A DNA stretch of 64,000 bases from Streptomyces sp. SLBN-31. GTDB taxonomy: Bacteria; Actinomycetota; Actinomycetes; Streptomycetales; Streptomycetaceae. The stretch is from assembly GCF_006715395.1 (NCBI RefSeq), contig NZ_VFNC01000001.1, positions 372,001-436,000 of the forward strand, in the 5' to 3' direction. The notes beneath the pieces were generated by a model. It did no database searches. It was not told the DNA's origin and was given only the letters and a program-made list of their open reading frames with translations. This document shows positions 17,084 through 25,436 of the stretch, one piece after another. How positions within the stretch are numbered: position 1 is the first letter of the stretch; each line of letters starts with the position of its first letter. The position numbers were made by a program, and so were the translations under genes.

Positions 17084-18184
17084 CTAACCCCGCAGACCCG
17101 TGAGTCCGTCGTAGGCGGACATGACGATCTCCAGCCCCCGGTTGTCACCGGCCGGTTCGCGCATCTGGTTGGTCACGTACGCGACCACCATCCGCGCCTC
17201 GGGCTCGATCATGACGAGCGAGCCGCCCCAGCCGCCCCACCCGAACGTGCTGCCGAACAACCCGTAGCCCAGCCCCCAGCGCACGGGCATTCCCAGCCTG
17301 AGGTCGTCCCCGCTGTACTGCTCCTCCCACGCACGCGTGCAGCCGGCCGGCGAGAGCAGCCGTACCCCGCCCACCGTGCCTCCGCAGGCCAGCACCGACT
17401 GCACGAGGGCGACCGAACGGGCGTTGCCGAAGCCGCCGGCCGCCGGGATCAGCGCGCGCCGCCAGGCGACGCTGTTGCCGTCGCGGACCCTGAGGGCGGT
17501 CCCGGGAGCGGCCTCGTTGCCCGGCGCGCTCGCCGTGTAGTCCTCGTCCCGCCCCGGCGGCGGGACGGTGAGCGCCAGCCGCCGGTCGTGCTCGGCGCCC
17601 AGGCCCAGGTGGAAGTCGGCCCCCAGCGGCCCGGCCACCTCCTCGGCGAAGAACTCACCCACACTGCGCCCGCTGACCCGCCACACCACCTCGCCGACGA
17701 GGAACCCCTGGGTGAGCGAGTGGTACCCGGCCGCGGTGCCCGGCTCCCACTGCGGAGCCGACGCGACGAGCCGTGCGGTGGCGGACGCCCAGTCGTACAG
17801 CTCCTCCACCGGGCCGTCCCAGTCGGGCAGCCCCGCGGTGTGCGACAGCAGATGCCGCACCAGCACCTTCTCCTTGCCCAGCGCGGCGAACTCCGGCCAG
17901 TAGTGGGCCACCGGCGCGTCCAGGTCGAGCTCGCCCCGGTCGGCCAGGATCAGCGCGCACAGCGCGGTCATCGTCTTGGTGACCGAATAGACGCCGACGA
18001 CCGTGTCACGCTGCCAGGGCACGGTACGGCCGGCGTCGGCGAACCCGCCCCACACGTCCACGACGGGCTCCCCGTCCACGAACACCGCCACCGAGCCCCC
18101 GACGTCCCCGCCGTCCAGCAACTCGCCCAGCGCCCGAGGCACAGCGATGAACAGATCGTCGTACGAGCCCTCGATGTCAGCCAT
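17084..18184 (-). CDS. Beta-lactamase-fold serine hydrolase (class C/EstB-like)
   Basis: 366 residues from the ATG of MADIEGSY; an ATG three codons upstream is equally possible. The nucleophile motif SxxK is SVTK (near residue 90), and the general-base Tyr is in GYHS. The fold is that of penicillin-binding-protein-like esterases and class C beta-lactamases; there is no signal peptide, so it is cytoplasmic, which favours an esterase or D-amino-peptidase role rather than antibiotic resistance. GGWGGSLVMIEPEARMV near the end is typical of the EstB group. It converges on the alcohol dehydrogenase gene. The substrate is unknown. Confidence 0.9.
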   Translation of the reverse strand: MADIEGSYDDLFIAVPRALGELLDGGDVGGSVAVFVDGEPVVDVWGGFADAGRTVPWQRDTVVGVYSVTKTMTALCALILADRGELDLDAPVAHYWPEFAALGKEKVLVRHLLSHTAGLPDWDGPVEELYDWASATARLVASAPQWEPGTAAGYHSLTQGFLVGEVVWRVSGRSVGEFFAEEVAGPLGADFHLGLGAEHDRRLALTVPPPGRDEDYTASAPGNEAAPGTALRVRDGNSVAWRRALIPAAGGFGNARSVALVQSVLACGGTVGGVRLLSPAGCTRAWEEQYSGDDLRLGMPVRWGLGYGLFGSTFGWGGWGGSLVMIEPEARMVVAYVTNQMREPAGDNRGLEIVMSAYDGLTGLRG

Positions 18185-18309
18185 GGGTGGCATTACCCCG
18201 CATCGCCCCTCGCCGGGCAACCGAATTAGACACCCCACCCACCTCCGCCCCACCGCTGTCGTCCCTGTCGGCGGGCCCCTGCGCCGTGGCCCAAGGGGAT
18301 CGGTGCGGG

Positions 18310-18972
18310 TCAGGTGATCAGGCCGTGGCGGTAGGCGTAGACGACTGCCTGGACGCGGTCGCGGAGGCGGAGTTTGCTGAGGATGCGGGAGACGAACGTC
18401 TTGACGGTCTCCTGGCTGATCACGAGGGCCGCGGCGATCTCGCTGTTGGACAGGCCGTCCGCGATCAGGCGCAGGACCTCCAGCTCGCGCGGGGTCAGCG
18501 GGATGTCCTCCGGCGCACCGCCCGCGGCCGGCCGGATCCGGGCGGCGTACCTGCCCACGAGCTGGCGCGTCACCTCGGGATCCAGCAGTGCCGCGCCCGT
18601 GGCGACGGTCCGGATCCCGTGCAGAAGCCGGTCCGGCGGCGCGTCCTTCAGCAGGAACCCGCTCGCCCCGGCGCGCAGCGCCTCGTAGACGTACTCGTCC
18701 AGGTTGAACGTGGTCACCACGAGCACCTTCACGGGATGCGGCACCCCGGCCCCGGCCAGCAGACGGGTGGCCTCCAGGCCGTCGAGCACCGGCATGCGGA
18801 TGTCCATCACGACGACGTCCGGGCGCAGCCGGCCGGCGAGTTCGACCGCGGCCCGCCCGTCCCCGCACTCGCCCGCGACCTCCAGGTCGGGCTGGGCGTC
18901 GATGATCGTCACCAGCCCGGTGCGGATCAGCATCTGGTCGTCGCAGACCAGCACCCGGATCGGTACGGTCAC
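18310..18972 (-). CDS. NarL/LuxR-type response regulator
   Basis: 220 residues from a GTG that overlaps the kinase stop codon (GTGA), a sign of coupled translation. The receiver domain has the acidic pair DD near residue 10, the phosphorylation Asp in VVMDIRMP and the Lys in FLLKDAPP. A LuxR-type DNA-binding domain follows (LTPRELEVLRLIADGLSNSEIA). It is the output partner of the sensor kinase encoded just upstream. The target genes are unknown, though self-regulation of the three-gene operon that includes the CPBP protease is likely by analogy. Confidence 0.96.
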   Translation of the reverse strand: MTVPIRVLVCDDQMLIRTGLVTIIDAQPDLEVAGECGDGRAAVELAGRLRPDVVVMDIRMPVLDGLEATRLLAGAGVPHPVKVLVVTTFNLDEYVYEALRAGASGFLLKDAPPDRLLHGIRTVATGAALLDPEVTRQLVGRYAARIRPAAGGAPEDIPLTPRELEVLRLIADGLSNSEIAAALVISQETVKTFVSRILSKLRLRDRVQAVVYAYRHGLIT

Positions 18973-20141
18973 GGCGTGCTCCTCGCCGGTATCCGCGCCC
19001 GTACGACGAAGCCGCCGCCCGAACTCCGGTCCGCACTGAAGTCGCCGCCCAGGATGCCGACCCGTTCGCGCAGGCCGGCCAGGCCCCGCCCGCTGCCGCC
19101 GGGGGAGGCGGCCCCCGAACCGGAGCCGTCCGTGCTGACCTCCACGGTGATCTCCCGTTCCCCGTGGCACACCTGGACCGAGGTCCGGCTGCCGTGGGCG
19201 TACTTGAGGGCGTTCGTCAGGGACTCCTGCACCACCCGGTAGGCCACCAGGTCGGCGCTGCCGGTCGACTCGGCCGGCGTGCCCTCCTCGGTGAACTCCA
19301 CCGGCTGCCCGGCCCGGCGCGTCTGCTCCACGAGGGTGAGCAGACGGCCGACCGGCGGCGTCCTGGGCTCGGCCGCGTCCGCCACCGCCCCGGTGCCGTG
19401 GTCGGGGTTGAGGAGATCGAGCAGGTGCCGCAGATCGGTGATGGCCCGCCGCCCGGTGTCCGTGACCGCGGTCAGCGCCCGGTCGAGCCGGTCGGGCGCG
19501 GCGGTCAGATAGCGTGCCGCCTCGGCCTGCACCACCATCGCCGTCACATGATGGGTCACGACGTCGTGCAACTCGCGGGCGATGCGCGTGCGTTCTGCGG
19601 TACGGGTGTCCTCGGCGACCCGGTGCCGGCGTTCCGCCTCGGCCGCCCGGGTGGAGCGCAGCCACGCCCCGGCGCCCCACGCGAGGACCAGCGCCAGGTA
19701 GAACGTCACGAACTCCTCCGGCGACTCGCCCGTGCCGAGCCGGGAGAGCGCCACCGCCAACGGCACGTACGCCACCGAAAGGACGAGCACACAGGTCCGG
19801 CGGTGCCGTTCCAGATGGGACCCGGCGCTCAGCAGCGCGATGGGCAGCGCGGTCGCCGCGAACGTGTGGTAGCCGCGCAGCTGGTCGACGGCGAAACCGC
19901 ACGTCACCAGGGCGAGGGCGACGACCGGCAGGCGTCGGCGCACGACCAGCGGGAGGCATTCCAGGACGATCGTCACGACGGCCAGTGCGTCGGTGGAGCG
20001 GGCCGGCACGCCGCCGAGCACCGTCCCGTTGCTGTGGAGCGCCGGCAGGAACGAGCCGATGAGGAACAGCAGCCCGAGCGGGAGGTCCCGTACCGTGACG
20101 TCCAGCCGGCGCCACACCCGGCCGGCCTGCTGAGGGGTCAT
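18969..20141 (-). CDS. Sensor histidine kinase of the HisKA_3 (NarX/DesK-like) family
   Basis: 390 residues. About five hydrophobic helices occupy residues 20-165 with very short loops, so the signal is probably sensed in the membrane itself. The phospho-acceptor is H192 in ARELHDVVTHHV, the HisKA_3 pattern. The ATPase domain has the N-box VVQESLTNALKYA and glycine box GRGLAGLRERV. Its ATG shares one base with the stop of the CPBP protease gene (TGATG) and its own stop overlaps the regulator start, so all three genes are probably translated as a coupled operon. The stimulus is unknown; envelope stress is plausible. Confidence 0.95.
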   Translation of the reverse strand: MTPQQAGRVWRRLDVTVRDLPLGLLFLIGSFLPALHSNGTVLGGVPARSTDALAVVTIVLECLPLVVRRRLPVVALALVTCGFAVDQLRGYHTFAATALPIALLSAGSHLERHRRTCVLVLSVAYVPLAVALSRLGTGESPEEFVTFYLALVLAWGAGAWLRSTRAAEAERRHRVAEDTRTAERTRIARELHDVVTHHVTAMVVQAEAARYLTAAPDRLDRALTAVTDTGRRAITDLRHLLDLLNPDHGTGAVADAAEPRTPPVGRLLTLVEQTRRAGQPVEFTEEGTPAESTGSADLVAYRVVQESLTNALKYAHGSRTSVQVCHGEREITVEVSTDGSGSGAASPGGSGRGLAGLRERVGILGGDFSADRSSGGGFVVRARIPARSTP

Positions 20142-20974
20142 CACCGGCCGAGTGTAGCCAGGGCCTCGACGCGCTCGGCACGCCGCCGGGGCACCAGGTG
20201 GCCGCGCCGGCGGGCCAGCCGCAGGAAGGCGATCGTCACCAGCGCGCCGAACAGCATCGAGTACAGACTGGCCTCCGGGCCGAACTCGCCCCCCGTGATC
20301 AGGATCGAGCCCGACGTCGAGGCGTCCAGCAGCCCGTGCGTGGCGCCGTTGCCGGAGACCTCGGTGCCGAAGATGCCGGACTCCGCGAAGTTCCAGCCGA
20401 AGTGCAGGCCGATCGGCAGCCACAGACTTCGGGTGGCGGCGTACGCGGCGCCCAGCATGCCGCCGGCCTCGATCGCGATGGCGACGGCACCCAGCAGGGT
20501 GGCGTGCTCGTTGAACAGATGGGCCGCGCCGAACAGCACACTGGACAGCGTCAACGCCGCGTACGTGCCCAGACGCCGCTCCACCAGCCGGAACAGCAGG
20601 CCGCGGAACATCAGCTCCTCCGTCACCGCGGCGCCGGCCATGAAGCCGACCAGCCCGATCGGGCCCGTCAGCGAACCGAAGCCGTGGACGTCGTAGTCCC
20701 CGAGGAAGGCGATGTTCGCGATGACGCACCCGAACATCACGACACCGATGACCGTCCCCCGGTACAGCGACCCCCGCGCTCCCTCCCGGTCGAGCTCCGT
20801 GACCGGACGCCCTTCGGTGCGTCCCACGACCCACCGGTAGACGAGGACCGACAGCACGGCCGTCAGACCGCCCAGGAGGAGCGACAGCCACGGGTTGTCC
20901 TGCACCGCCGTGACGAGCTGACCGCCGACCGCGCCGACCGCCACCACGGCCAGTATCTGCCACACCAGTTTCAT
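20141..20974 (-). CDS. CPBP-family intramembrane metalloprotease (CAAX/Abi type)
   Basis: 277 residues with about eight membrane helices. The three conserved motifs of the family are all present: EELMFRGLLFR (Glu-Glu and Arg), FGAAHLFNE (His) and GLHFGWNFAE (His and Asn), which together form the intramembrane active site. Relatives include Rce1, bacteriocin-immunity proteins and MroQ. It is the first gene of an operon with a sensor kinase and response regulator, which is unusual and suggests the protease takes part in signal sensing, signal shutdown or peptide processing for that system. That link is inference from gene overlap. Confidence 0.92.
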   Translation of the reverse strand: MKLVWQILAVVAVGAVGGQLVTAVQDNPWLSLLLGGLTAVLSVLVYRWVVGRTEGRPVTELDREGARGSLYRGTVIGVVMFGCVIANIAFLGDYDVHGFGSLTGPIGLVGFMAGAAVTEELMFRGLLFRLVERRLGTYAALTLSSVLFGAAHLFNEHATLLGAVAIAIEAGGMLGAAYAATRSLWLPIGLHFGWNFAESGIFGTEVSGNGATHGLLDASTSGSILITGGEFGPEASLYSMLFGALVTIAFLRLARRRGHLVPRRRAERVEALATLGR

Positions 20975-21229
20975 GACGACTCCTCCTCCGGACCCGCGAC
21001 CGAAGCGCCGCGGCTGCTCCAGACGCTATGGATCCGCGCCCCGGGAATCGTCACCTCACGGTGGACACCTGCACGTAGCTCCCACGGGGGACAACCCTCC
21101 TGCCGTACGAGGGCTTTCACGTCTCGACGGCGGACGTGCAACTGTTCAGGGCCGCCGGGAGTCTATTGAGCGCAGCGATGTCCCCAGCAGGACACCGTTC
21201 GTTCGCCCGCACTCCCACAGAGGTTCCCC

Positions 21230-22489
21230 ATGCCGATGCCCAGACCCGACCGCCGCGCATCCCGCGCCTCACGCGCTTCCCGTGCGGCTGTCGCCGCACT
21301 CGGTGCCGCCGGACTGATCGCGCTGGCCGCGGCCCCCGCCGCGTTCGCCGACGACGCCGAGCCCGATCTGGTCGTCGGAGGCGTCAAGCCGGTCAGCGGG
21401 CTGAAGCCGGGGAGCACCTTCGACGTGCCGGTCACCGTGGCGAACAAGGGCACCGCCACCGCCGGGAAGGCGTGGGTCACCTACGCCGTCACCCGGGGCC
21501 TCGACTTCGCGGAGGTCCCCTCCAACTGCTGGACCCAGCACGTCAGGTCGTACGACGAGATGCCCGAGCGGTGGACCGCGGTCTGCGAGTACGACCGGTC
21601 GGTGCAGCCGGGAGCCCTCTACACCCCCGAGACTCCCATCCGCGTCAAGGCCCTGGACCGCGCGCTCGACGACGAGCTGCGCGTGGAGGTCGACTGGAAC
21701 GCCCCATGGCCGGACGAGAACGGCGAGGACCCGGTCGCGGGAACCGCACCGGCGGTGAACCTGGTCGAGACACAGACCGGGGCCACGGGGACCAAGCGCC
21801 TCGTCGACGTGCCGGTCACCTCCGTCAACACGGCCGACTTCCGGGTCACGGGCGCCGCGCTCAAGGGAAGCGTCGGCGAAACGGTGCCGATGAAGCTGCA
21901 GTTCACCAACGCCGGGCCCGCCTGGGTCAGGAACACGACCGTGAAGGTCGTGGTCAAGCCGCCCGCCGGGACGTCGGTCGTCAAGGTCGCCGCGTTCTGC
22001 AGGGCCGATGGGCACGTCTACTACTGCGGCATGCGTCAGCCGGCCTACAACGAGGGCGGCCAGGAGAACTACACCTTCCAGCTGAGGATCGACAAGCGGG
22101 TGCCGCACGCCAAGGGCTCGGTGGCCCTGAGCACCGAGCCGCGGCCGTTCGACCCCGACAAGACCAACGACAAGGCCGACATCACGCTGGACGTCACGGG
22201 CGCAGACCCGACCGGCACACCGGGCGGCACGGGCGGTACGGGCGCTCCGACGAGCAGCCCGACGAGCAGTCCGACCGGCGGCTCGACGAGTGGCTCGGGA
22301 GGATCGGCCGGCGGGGCGGCCGGTGGGTCGTCGGCGCCCGTCGACGACGGTACGACGCCACCTGACGGCGACCTGGCGGCGACCGGTTCCCCGGCGCTGC
22401 CGATCGCGGGCGCGGCGGCCGCGGCGATGGTCGCGGGCGCGGGCACGCTCGTCCTCGTGCGCCGCCGCCGCAACCAGAACCCGAGCTGA
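21230..22489 (+). CDS. Large cell-wall protein with CARDB-like domains and LAxTG sorting signal
   Basis: 419 residues; AGAGG lies at proper distance before ATG. The signal peptide begins with a repeated Arg-Ala-Ser stretch (ASRASRASRAA) and is cut near AAFADDAE. Two beta-sandwich domains resembling CARDB follow (about 45-170 and 195-320), each containing NKGTAT or TNAGPAW-type turns. The second domain has a likely disulfide. A Thr/Ser/Gly/Pro linker of about 50 residues leads to the sorting signal LAATG, a hydrophobic helix and RRRRNQNPS. A class E sortase should anchor it to peptidoglycan. Probably an adhesive or structural wall protein; no enzyme motif is seen. Monocistronic. Confidence 0.9.
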   Translation: MPMPRPDRRASRASRASRAAVAALGAAGLIALAAAPAAFADDAEPDLVVGGVKPVSGLKPGSTFDVPVTVANKGTATAGKAWVTYAVTRGLDFAEVPSNCWTQHVRSYDEMPERWTAVCEYDRSVQPGALYTPETPIRVKALDRALDDELRVEVDWNAPWPDENGEDPVAGTAPAVNLVETQTGATGTKRLVDVPVTSVNTADFRVTGAALKGSVGETVPMKLQFTNAGPAWVRNTTVKVVVKPPAGTSVVKVAAFCRADGHVYYCGMRQPAYNEGGQENYTFQLRIDKRVPHAKGSVALSTEPRPFDPDKTNDKADITLDVTGADPTGTPGGTGGTGAPTSSPTSSPTGGSTSGSGGSAGGAAGGSSAPVDDGTTPPDGDLAATGSPALPIAGAAAAAMVAGAGTLVLVRRRRNQNPS

Positions 22490-22542
22490 CGTCCGCCCGG
22501 CGCGGTTCTCGGAGCAGCCTGTCATCGCGACGGATTCGGCGG

Positions 22543-22573
22543 GTGGTACCGGTCGATCGACGACTGGTACCAC
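22543..22573. terminator. Weak hairpin between convergent genes
   Basis: Arms gtggtacc and ggtaccac (8 bp) with a 15-base loop lie between the wall-protein stop and the stop of the convergent reductase gene. It is the only hairpin in that gap and may act as a shared terminator. Confidence 0.4.
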
Positions 22574-22577
22574 TCGC

Positions 22578-23363
22578 TCAGCCTGACCATGTCCTCCGAC
22601 CGACCGGGAGGTTCCCCGTCCCCGTCCCCTTCTCGCTCCCGCGTTTGCCGCGTTTGCCGCGCTTGCCACCCTTGCCGCTGAACGCCTCGTTGCGGAGGAG
22701 GTCCAGGAAGCTCGGGGTGTCCTGTGTGGTGCGTACGTCGACGAAGGCGCGCACGTGCCCGTCGTCCACGGCCTGCCGCAGCAGCTCGTGCGCCAGATCG
22801 GCCCGCGCGGTGTACCGGCCGGGAAGGCGCTCCGTGCCGACCCGGTAGTCGCTGACCCCGTCCCTGTCGAACAGACCGCCGGGGCGGACGACCGTCCAGT
22901 CCAGGTCGCTCTCGCGAACGACCTCCTCCATGCGCCGCATGTCGTCGTACACGGTGCGCCCCATGAAACGTACGACGGACGGCTCCAGCACCCTGCGGAA
23001 CAGAAAGGTCTCGCCGGGCGCCGCCGTCCCGAAGAGCACGGTCGAGGTCACGCCGACGATGCGCCGGACGCCGTGCTTGGTCATGGCCTGTGTGATGTGG
23101 CTGACGCCGGCGGAGTACACGCTGACCGGGCTACGGCCGTACGGGACTCCGAGAGCCGAGATCACGGCGTCCTGCCCGGCCACCCCGCGGTCGACCGCGG
23201 CGGGATCCAGCACGTCGGCCTCAACCACCCGCACTCGCGGACCAATGACGGGAAATTCCTTGGGACGGCGCGTGACCGCGGTGACCGTATGCCCTTCGGC
23301 ACTCGCCTGTTCGGCAGCCAGACGCCCGGTCGGCCCGTTCGCCCCGAAGATGACGATGTTCAC
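22578..23363 (-). CDS. NAD(P)-binding reductase of the SDR-like NmrA/BVR-B group
   Basis: 261 residues from a GTG with AGGGAGA upstream. The N-terminal Rossmann motif is VIFGANGPTGRLAAEQ, and the pattern VRRIVGVTSTVLFG and WTVVRPGGLFD places it in the atypical short-chain dehydrogenase group that includes biliverdin reductase B and NmrA-like proteins. Substrate is not predictable. Odd feature: the last 30 residues are a basic low-complexity tail with GKRGKRGKRG, encoded by a short DNA tandem repeat (about 22640-22680), absent from typical members and probably a recent expansion. It is cytoplasmic and not obviously in an operon. Confidence 0.88.
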   Translation of the reverse strand: MNIVIFGANGPTGRLAAEQASAEGHTVTAVTRRPKEFPVIGPRVRVVEADVLDPAAVDRGVAGQDAVISALGVPYGRSPVSVYSAGVSHITQAMTKHGVRRIVGVTSTVLFGTAAPGETFLFRRVLEPSVVRFMGRTVYDDMRRMEEVVRESDLDWTVVRPGGLFDRDGVSDYRVGTERLPGRYTARADLAHELLRQAVDDGHVRAFVDVRTTQDTPSFLDLLRNEAFSGKGGKRGKRGKRGSEKGTGTGNLPVGRRTWSG

Positions 23364-23450
23364 TGGATCTCCCTCTCCACGTCGCTTCTGCCGACAAGAG
23401 GGCCGGGACGGCACGAAGTGTGACGTCACCCTCACATCAGGTCCCTGTTC

Positions 23451-24047
23451 TCACAGGCCGGCCGGGTTGCGGGGCAGCCACTCGCGGTGGCGGTCGCGCA
23501 GACGGTCGCGTTCCTCGGGGCCGGCCGCGATGACGTCGGCGCCGCCGTCGTAGGGAAGGTGCAGGCGGCTGAGACCGCTGTCGGTGATGATCACTCCGCT
23601 GAGCACGTCGTCCGCGACCTCGCGGAGAATGGTGTCGACCGTGCCGGGTCGCCAGGGCCGGAGGTCGGCGTAGAGATGCGTGTAGCTGTGGAGTTCGGGG
23701 TCGGGGTCGTCCTCGTACACCAGCGTCGTCCAACGGCTGCCCTCGGGGTGCACCTCGGCCCGCCGCGGCGGGAGTTCGGTTCCGTCCGGGTCCCAGGACC
23801 ATGCCACGGTGATGACGTAGACGTCCGTGCCCTCGAAGAGTTCGTCCAGGAGGGTGTTGTACCGGTGCAGGACGATGGCGTACTCGTCCTCGGTCTCCGG
23901 GTAGCGCTTCGAGCCCGGGAGACTGTGGAAGCGGACCCAACGGTCGCTGTGGCCGGCGCGGAGTTCGTGCGCGACGGGAGGCCCCTTCGGGAACCGGCGC
24001 CGCCACAGCGCGGACAGACGTTCTCCGCCGAAGTCGCCGCTGCTCAT
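23451..24047 (-). CDS. DUF3885-family protein, first paralogue
   Basis: 198 residues from the ATG of MSSGDFGGERL, chosen because the paralogue at 28170 starts at the same place; an upstream GTG is possible. The core RWVRFHSLPGSKRYPE followed by DEYAIVLHRYNTLLDELF is the hallmark of DUF3885. No catalytic residues or membrane segments are visible. Function unknown. A second copy with about 60 percent similar residues by eye lies 4 kb away inside the inserted cassette block, on the other strand. It sits 37 bases downstream of the broken DUF4291 gene and is transcribed the same way. Confidence 0.85.
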   Translation of the reverse strand: MSSGDFGGERLSALWRRRFPKGPPVAHELRAGHSDRWVRFHSLPGSKRYPETEDEYAIVLHRYNTLLDELFEGTDVYVITVAWSWDPDGTELPPRRAEVHPEGSRWTTLVYEDDPDPELHSYTHLYADLRPWRPGTVDTILREVADDVLSGVIITDSGLSRLHLPYDGGADVIAAGPEERDRLRDRHREWLPRNPAGL

Positions 24048-24084
24048 CTCTCGCCCGACGCCACGCCGCCCGGACACCGCCAGG

Positions 24085-24542
24085 TCACCGGTTCAGGTGG
24101 GTCAGTAGTTCGCCCTGAGCGGGGTAGGGCGTCTCCTCGGGCAACAGTCCGCGCGCCGTGTCCAGGTCGCCACTGGAGACGAGTGCGTGTATCTCGCGGG
24201 CGAGCGGAGTCACATCCCTGATGGAGACCAGCCATTCGTCCGCGTAACGCCGTACGGCCTCGCCGGAGAGCCCGAGTTGCAGTGAGCGGTAGGGCAGGGG
24301 CTGCGAACGCAGATCGCGCTCGGGGTCCCACTGGACGCGCGTCGGCGAACGCTTGAGCTCGCGCTGCCAGGTGCTGAGGTCGGGGTGCAGCCCACGTACG
24401 TAACTCGACAGGCACGCGTTGCGCAGCGCCCACTCGAAGCCGTCGCGAGTGATCTCGACGGCAAGCACGGTCTCCTGACCCGGCTTCGCGGCCCAGCCGC
24501 AGCGATACATCATCCACAGAAACGACGGCTTGACCCACGTCA
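24085..24542 (-). pseudogene. DUF4291 gene, C-terminal part (3' half of an interrupted gene)
   Basis: Encodes KPSFLWMMYRCGWAAKPGQ through LTHLNR, 148 residues of a DUF4291 protein, but lacks the family's N-terminal 50 residues. The missing part is found 4.3 kb away at 28826-28961 on the same strand. Both fragments end in the same 12-bp sequence tgacccacgtca (24531-24542 here). Removing 24543-28825 gives one uninterrupted frame of 198 codons, the normal family length. A start further upstream (24579) would add residues encoded by the inserted DNA. The family has unknown function. It is probably not translated into a working protein in this strain. Confidence 0.9.
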
Positions 24543-24555
24543 AGCCGTGCTCACA
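24525..24555. repeat. Cassette junction repeat J1 (left edge of the block)
   Basis: Core tgacccacgtca at 24531-24542 followed by agccgtgctcacaacc. The inner 9-bp arms acggcttga and tcaagccgt also form a perfect hairpin around CCCACG. Left of the core is DUF4291 coding sequence; right of it is inserted DNA. Confidence 0.85.
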
Positions 24556-24620
24556 ACCATTTATGGAGCGGGGAGACACCCCGCGGCCGACGACCTCGAC
24601 TCCCAGGTCCCAGCTGATCG

Positions 24621-25285
24621 TCAGTCGCCACTACTACGGTTGTGGTCGACGCGAGTCCAGAGGGACAAATCGCTGCTCGTCGCTACGGCAAGGGTCTGCC
24701 CGGAGGGGGAGAAGCCCGCGGCACGGAGCTCGGAGTAGTGGGAGTGGAAGATGTGCCACCAGCGCTCCCGTGCGGACCGGAGTGCGGCAGACCGCCGTCG
24801 CGAGAGAGCAGGACACGCTCGTTCGGCCAGGCCGGGGCAACGACCTCCAGCTTCCAACCGTCTCCGCCGGCGGTGTGCAGTCCTCCTCCGAAAAGCCCGG
24901 CGACGCGCACCCTGCTTCCGGCGACCGGTCCCAGTCCAGGACACCGCAGAGCGGGATCCGCGTCGGGGCTGTCGTCCTCTGGGCCAGGGTCACGGTCCCG
25001 TGCGATCTTCTCCCCCGTGACGGCGTCGAAGAGACCGTGACCGTCGTGCGAGACGACCATTACCAAGTCTTCGCCGGTGTCGGGGTGCGAGGCGAATCCG
25101 ATACCGAGAAGTCCGCCGACCGGGGCGTACGCGATGCGCCGCCAGGGCTCGGGGGCCTGTACCACCGGGGCGGCGAGGAGCCTTTGCTTCATCGCCTGCT
25201 GGTAGGCGGAGAGCCCCGACTCAGGGTTTGGCTGCTTGATCGGAGGTTCGTCCTTCGTCCACTTCGTCACGCAACCATGATCCAT
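24621..25285 (-). pseudogene. Frameshifted copy of the WD40-like hypothetical protein (cassette 1)
   Basis: The upstream frame reads MDHGCVTKW to SGPHG and then runs into unrelated residues; the neighbouring frame continues the family sequence with WWHIFHSHYSELR and GFSPSGQTLAVATSSD to a stop at 24621. Compared with the intact copy at 27264-27932, the run of four C in the plus strand is three here (24767-24769), so a one-base loss in a homopolymer explains the break. Otherwise the copies are about 75 percent alike by eye. The last segment resembles a WD40 blade. Function unknown. A sequencing error is the alternative explanation for the frameshift. Confidence 0.8.
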
Positions 25286-25320
25286 GCTGCGCCAGACTCA
25301 TCAGGACGGATCAGGGCTCT

Positions 25321-25363
25321 GCCAACGCTGGTTGATGACCCATGTCAAGCCGCGTTCACAGGC
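25321..25363. repeat. Cassette junction repeat J2
   Basis: Core tgacccatgtca at 25336-25347 (one change from the others), with left arm gccaacgctggttga and right arm agccgcgttcacaggcc. Separates cassette 1 from cassette 2. Confidence 0.8.
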
Positions 25364-25436
25364 CTCTCGTGCCCTGTTGTACTGCGACGTCCGCAATGCA
25401 GGAAATCGGCGCCGGATCGTCGAGGAAGATGGACAC

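Noticed and set aside
22543..22573. Strong transposon end
   Set aside because: The palindrome is single-copy with no target duplication seen; weak terminator is the simpler reading.
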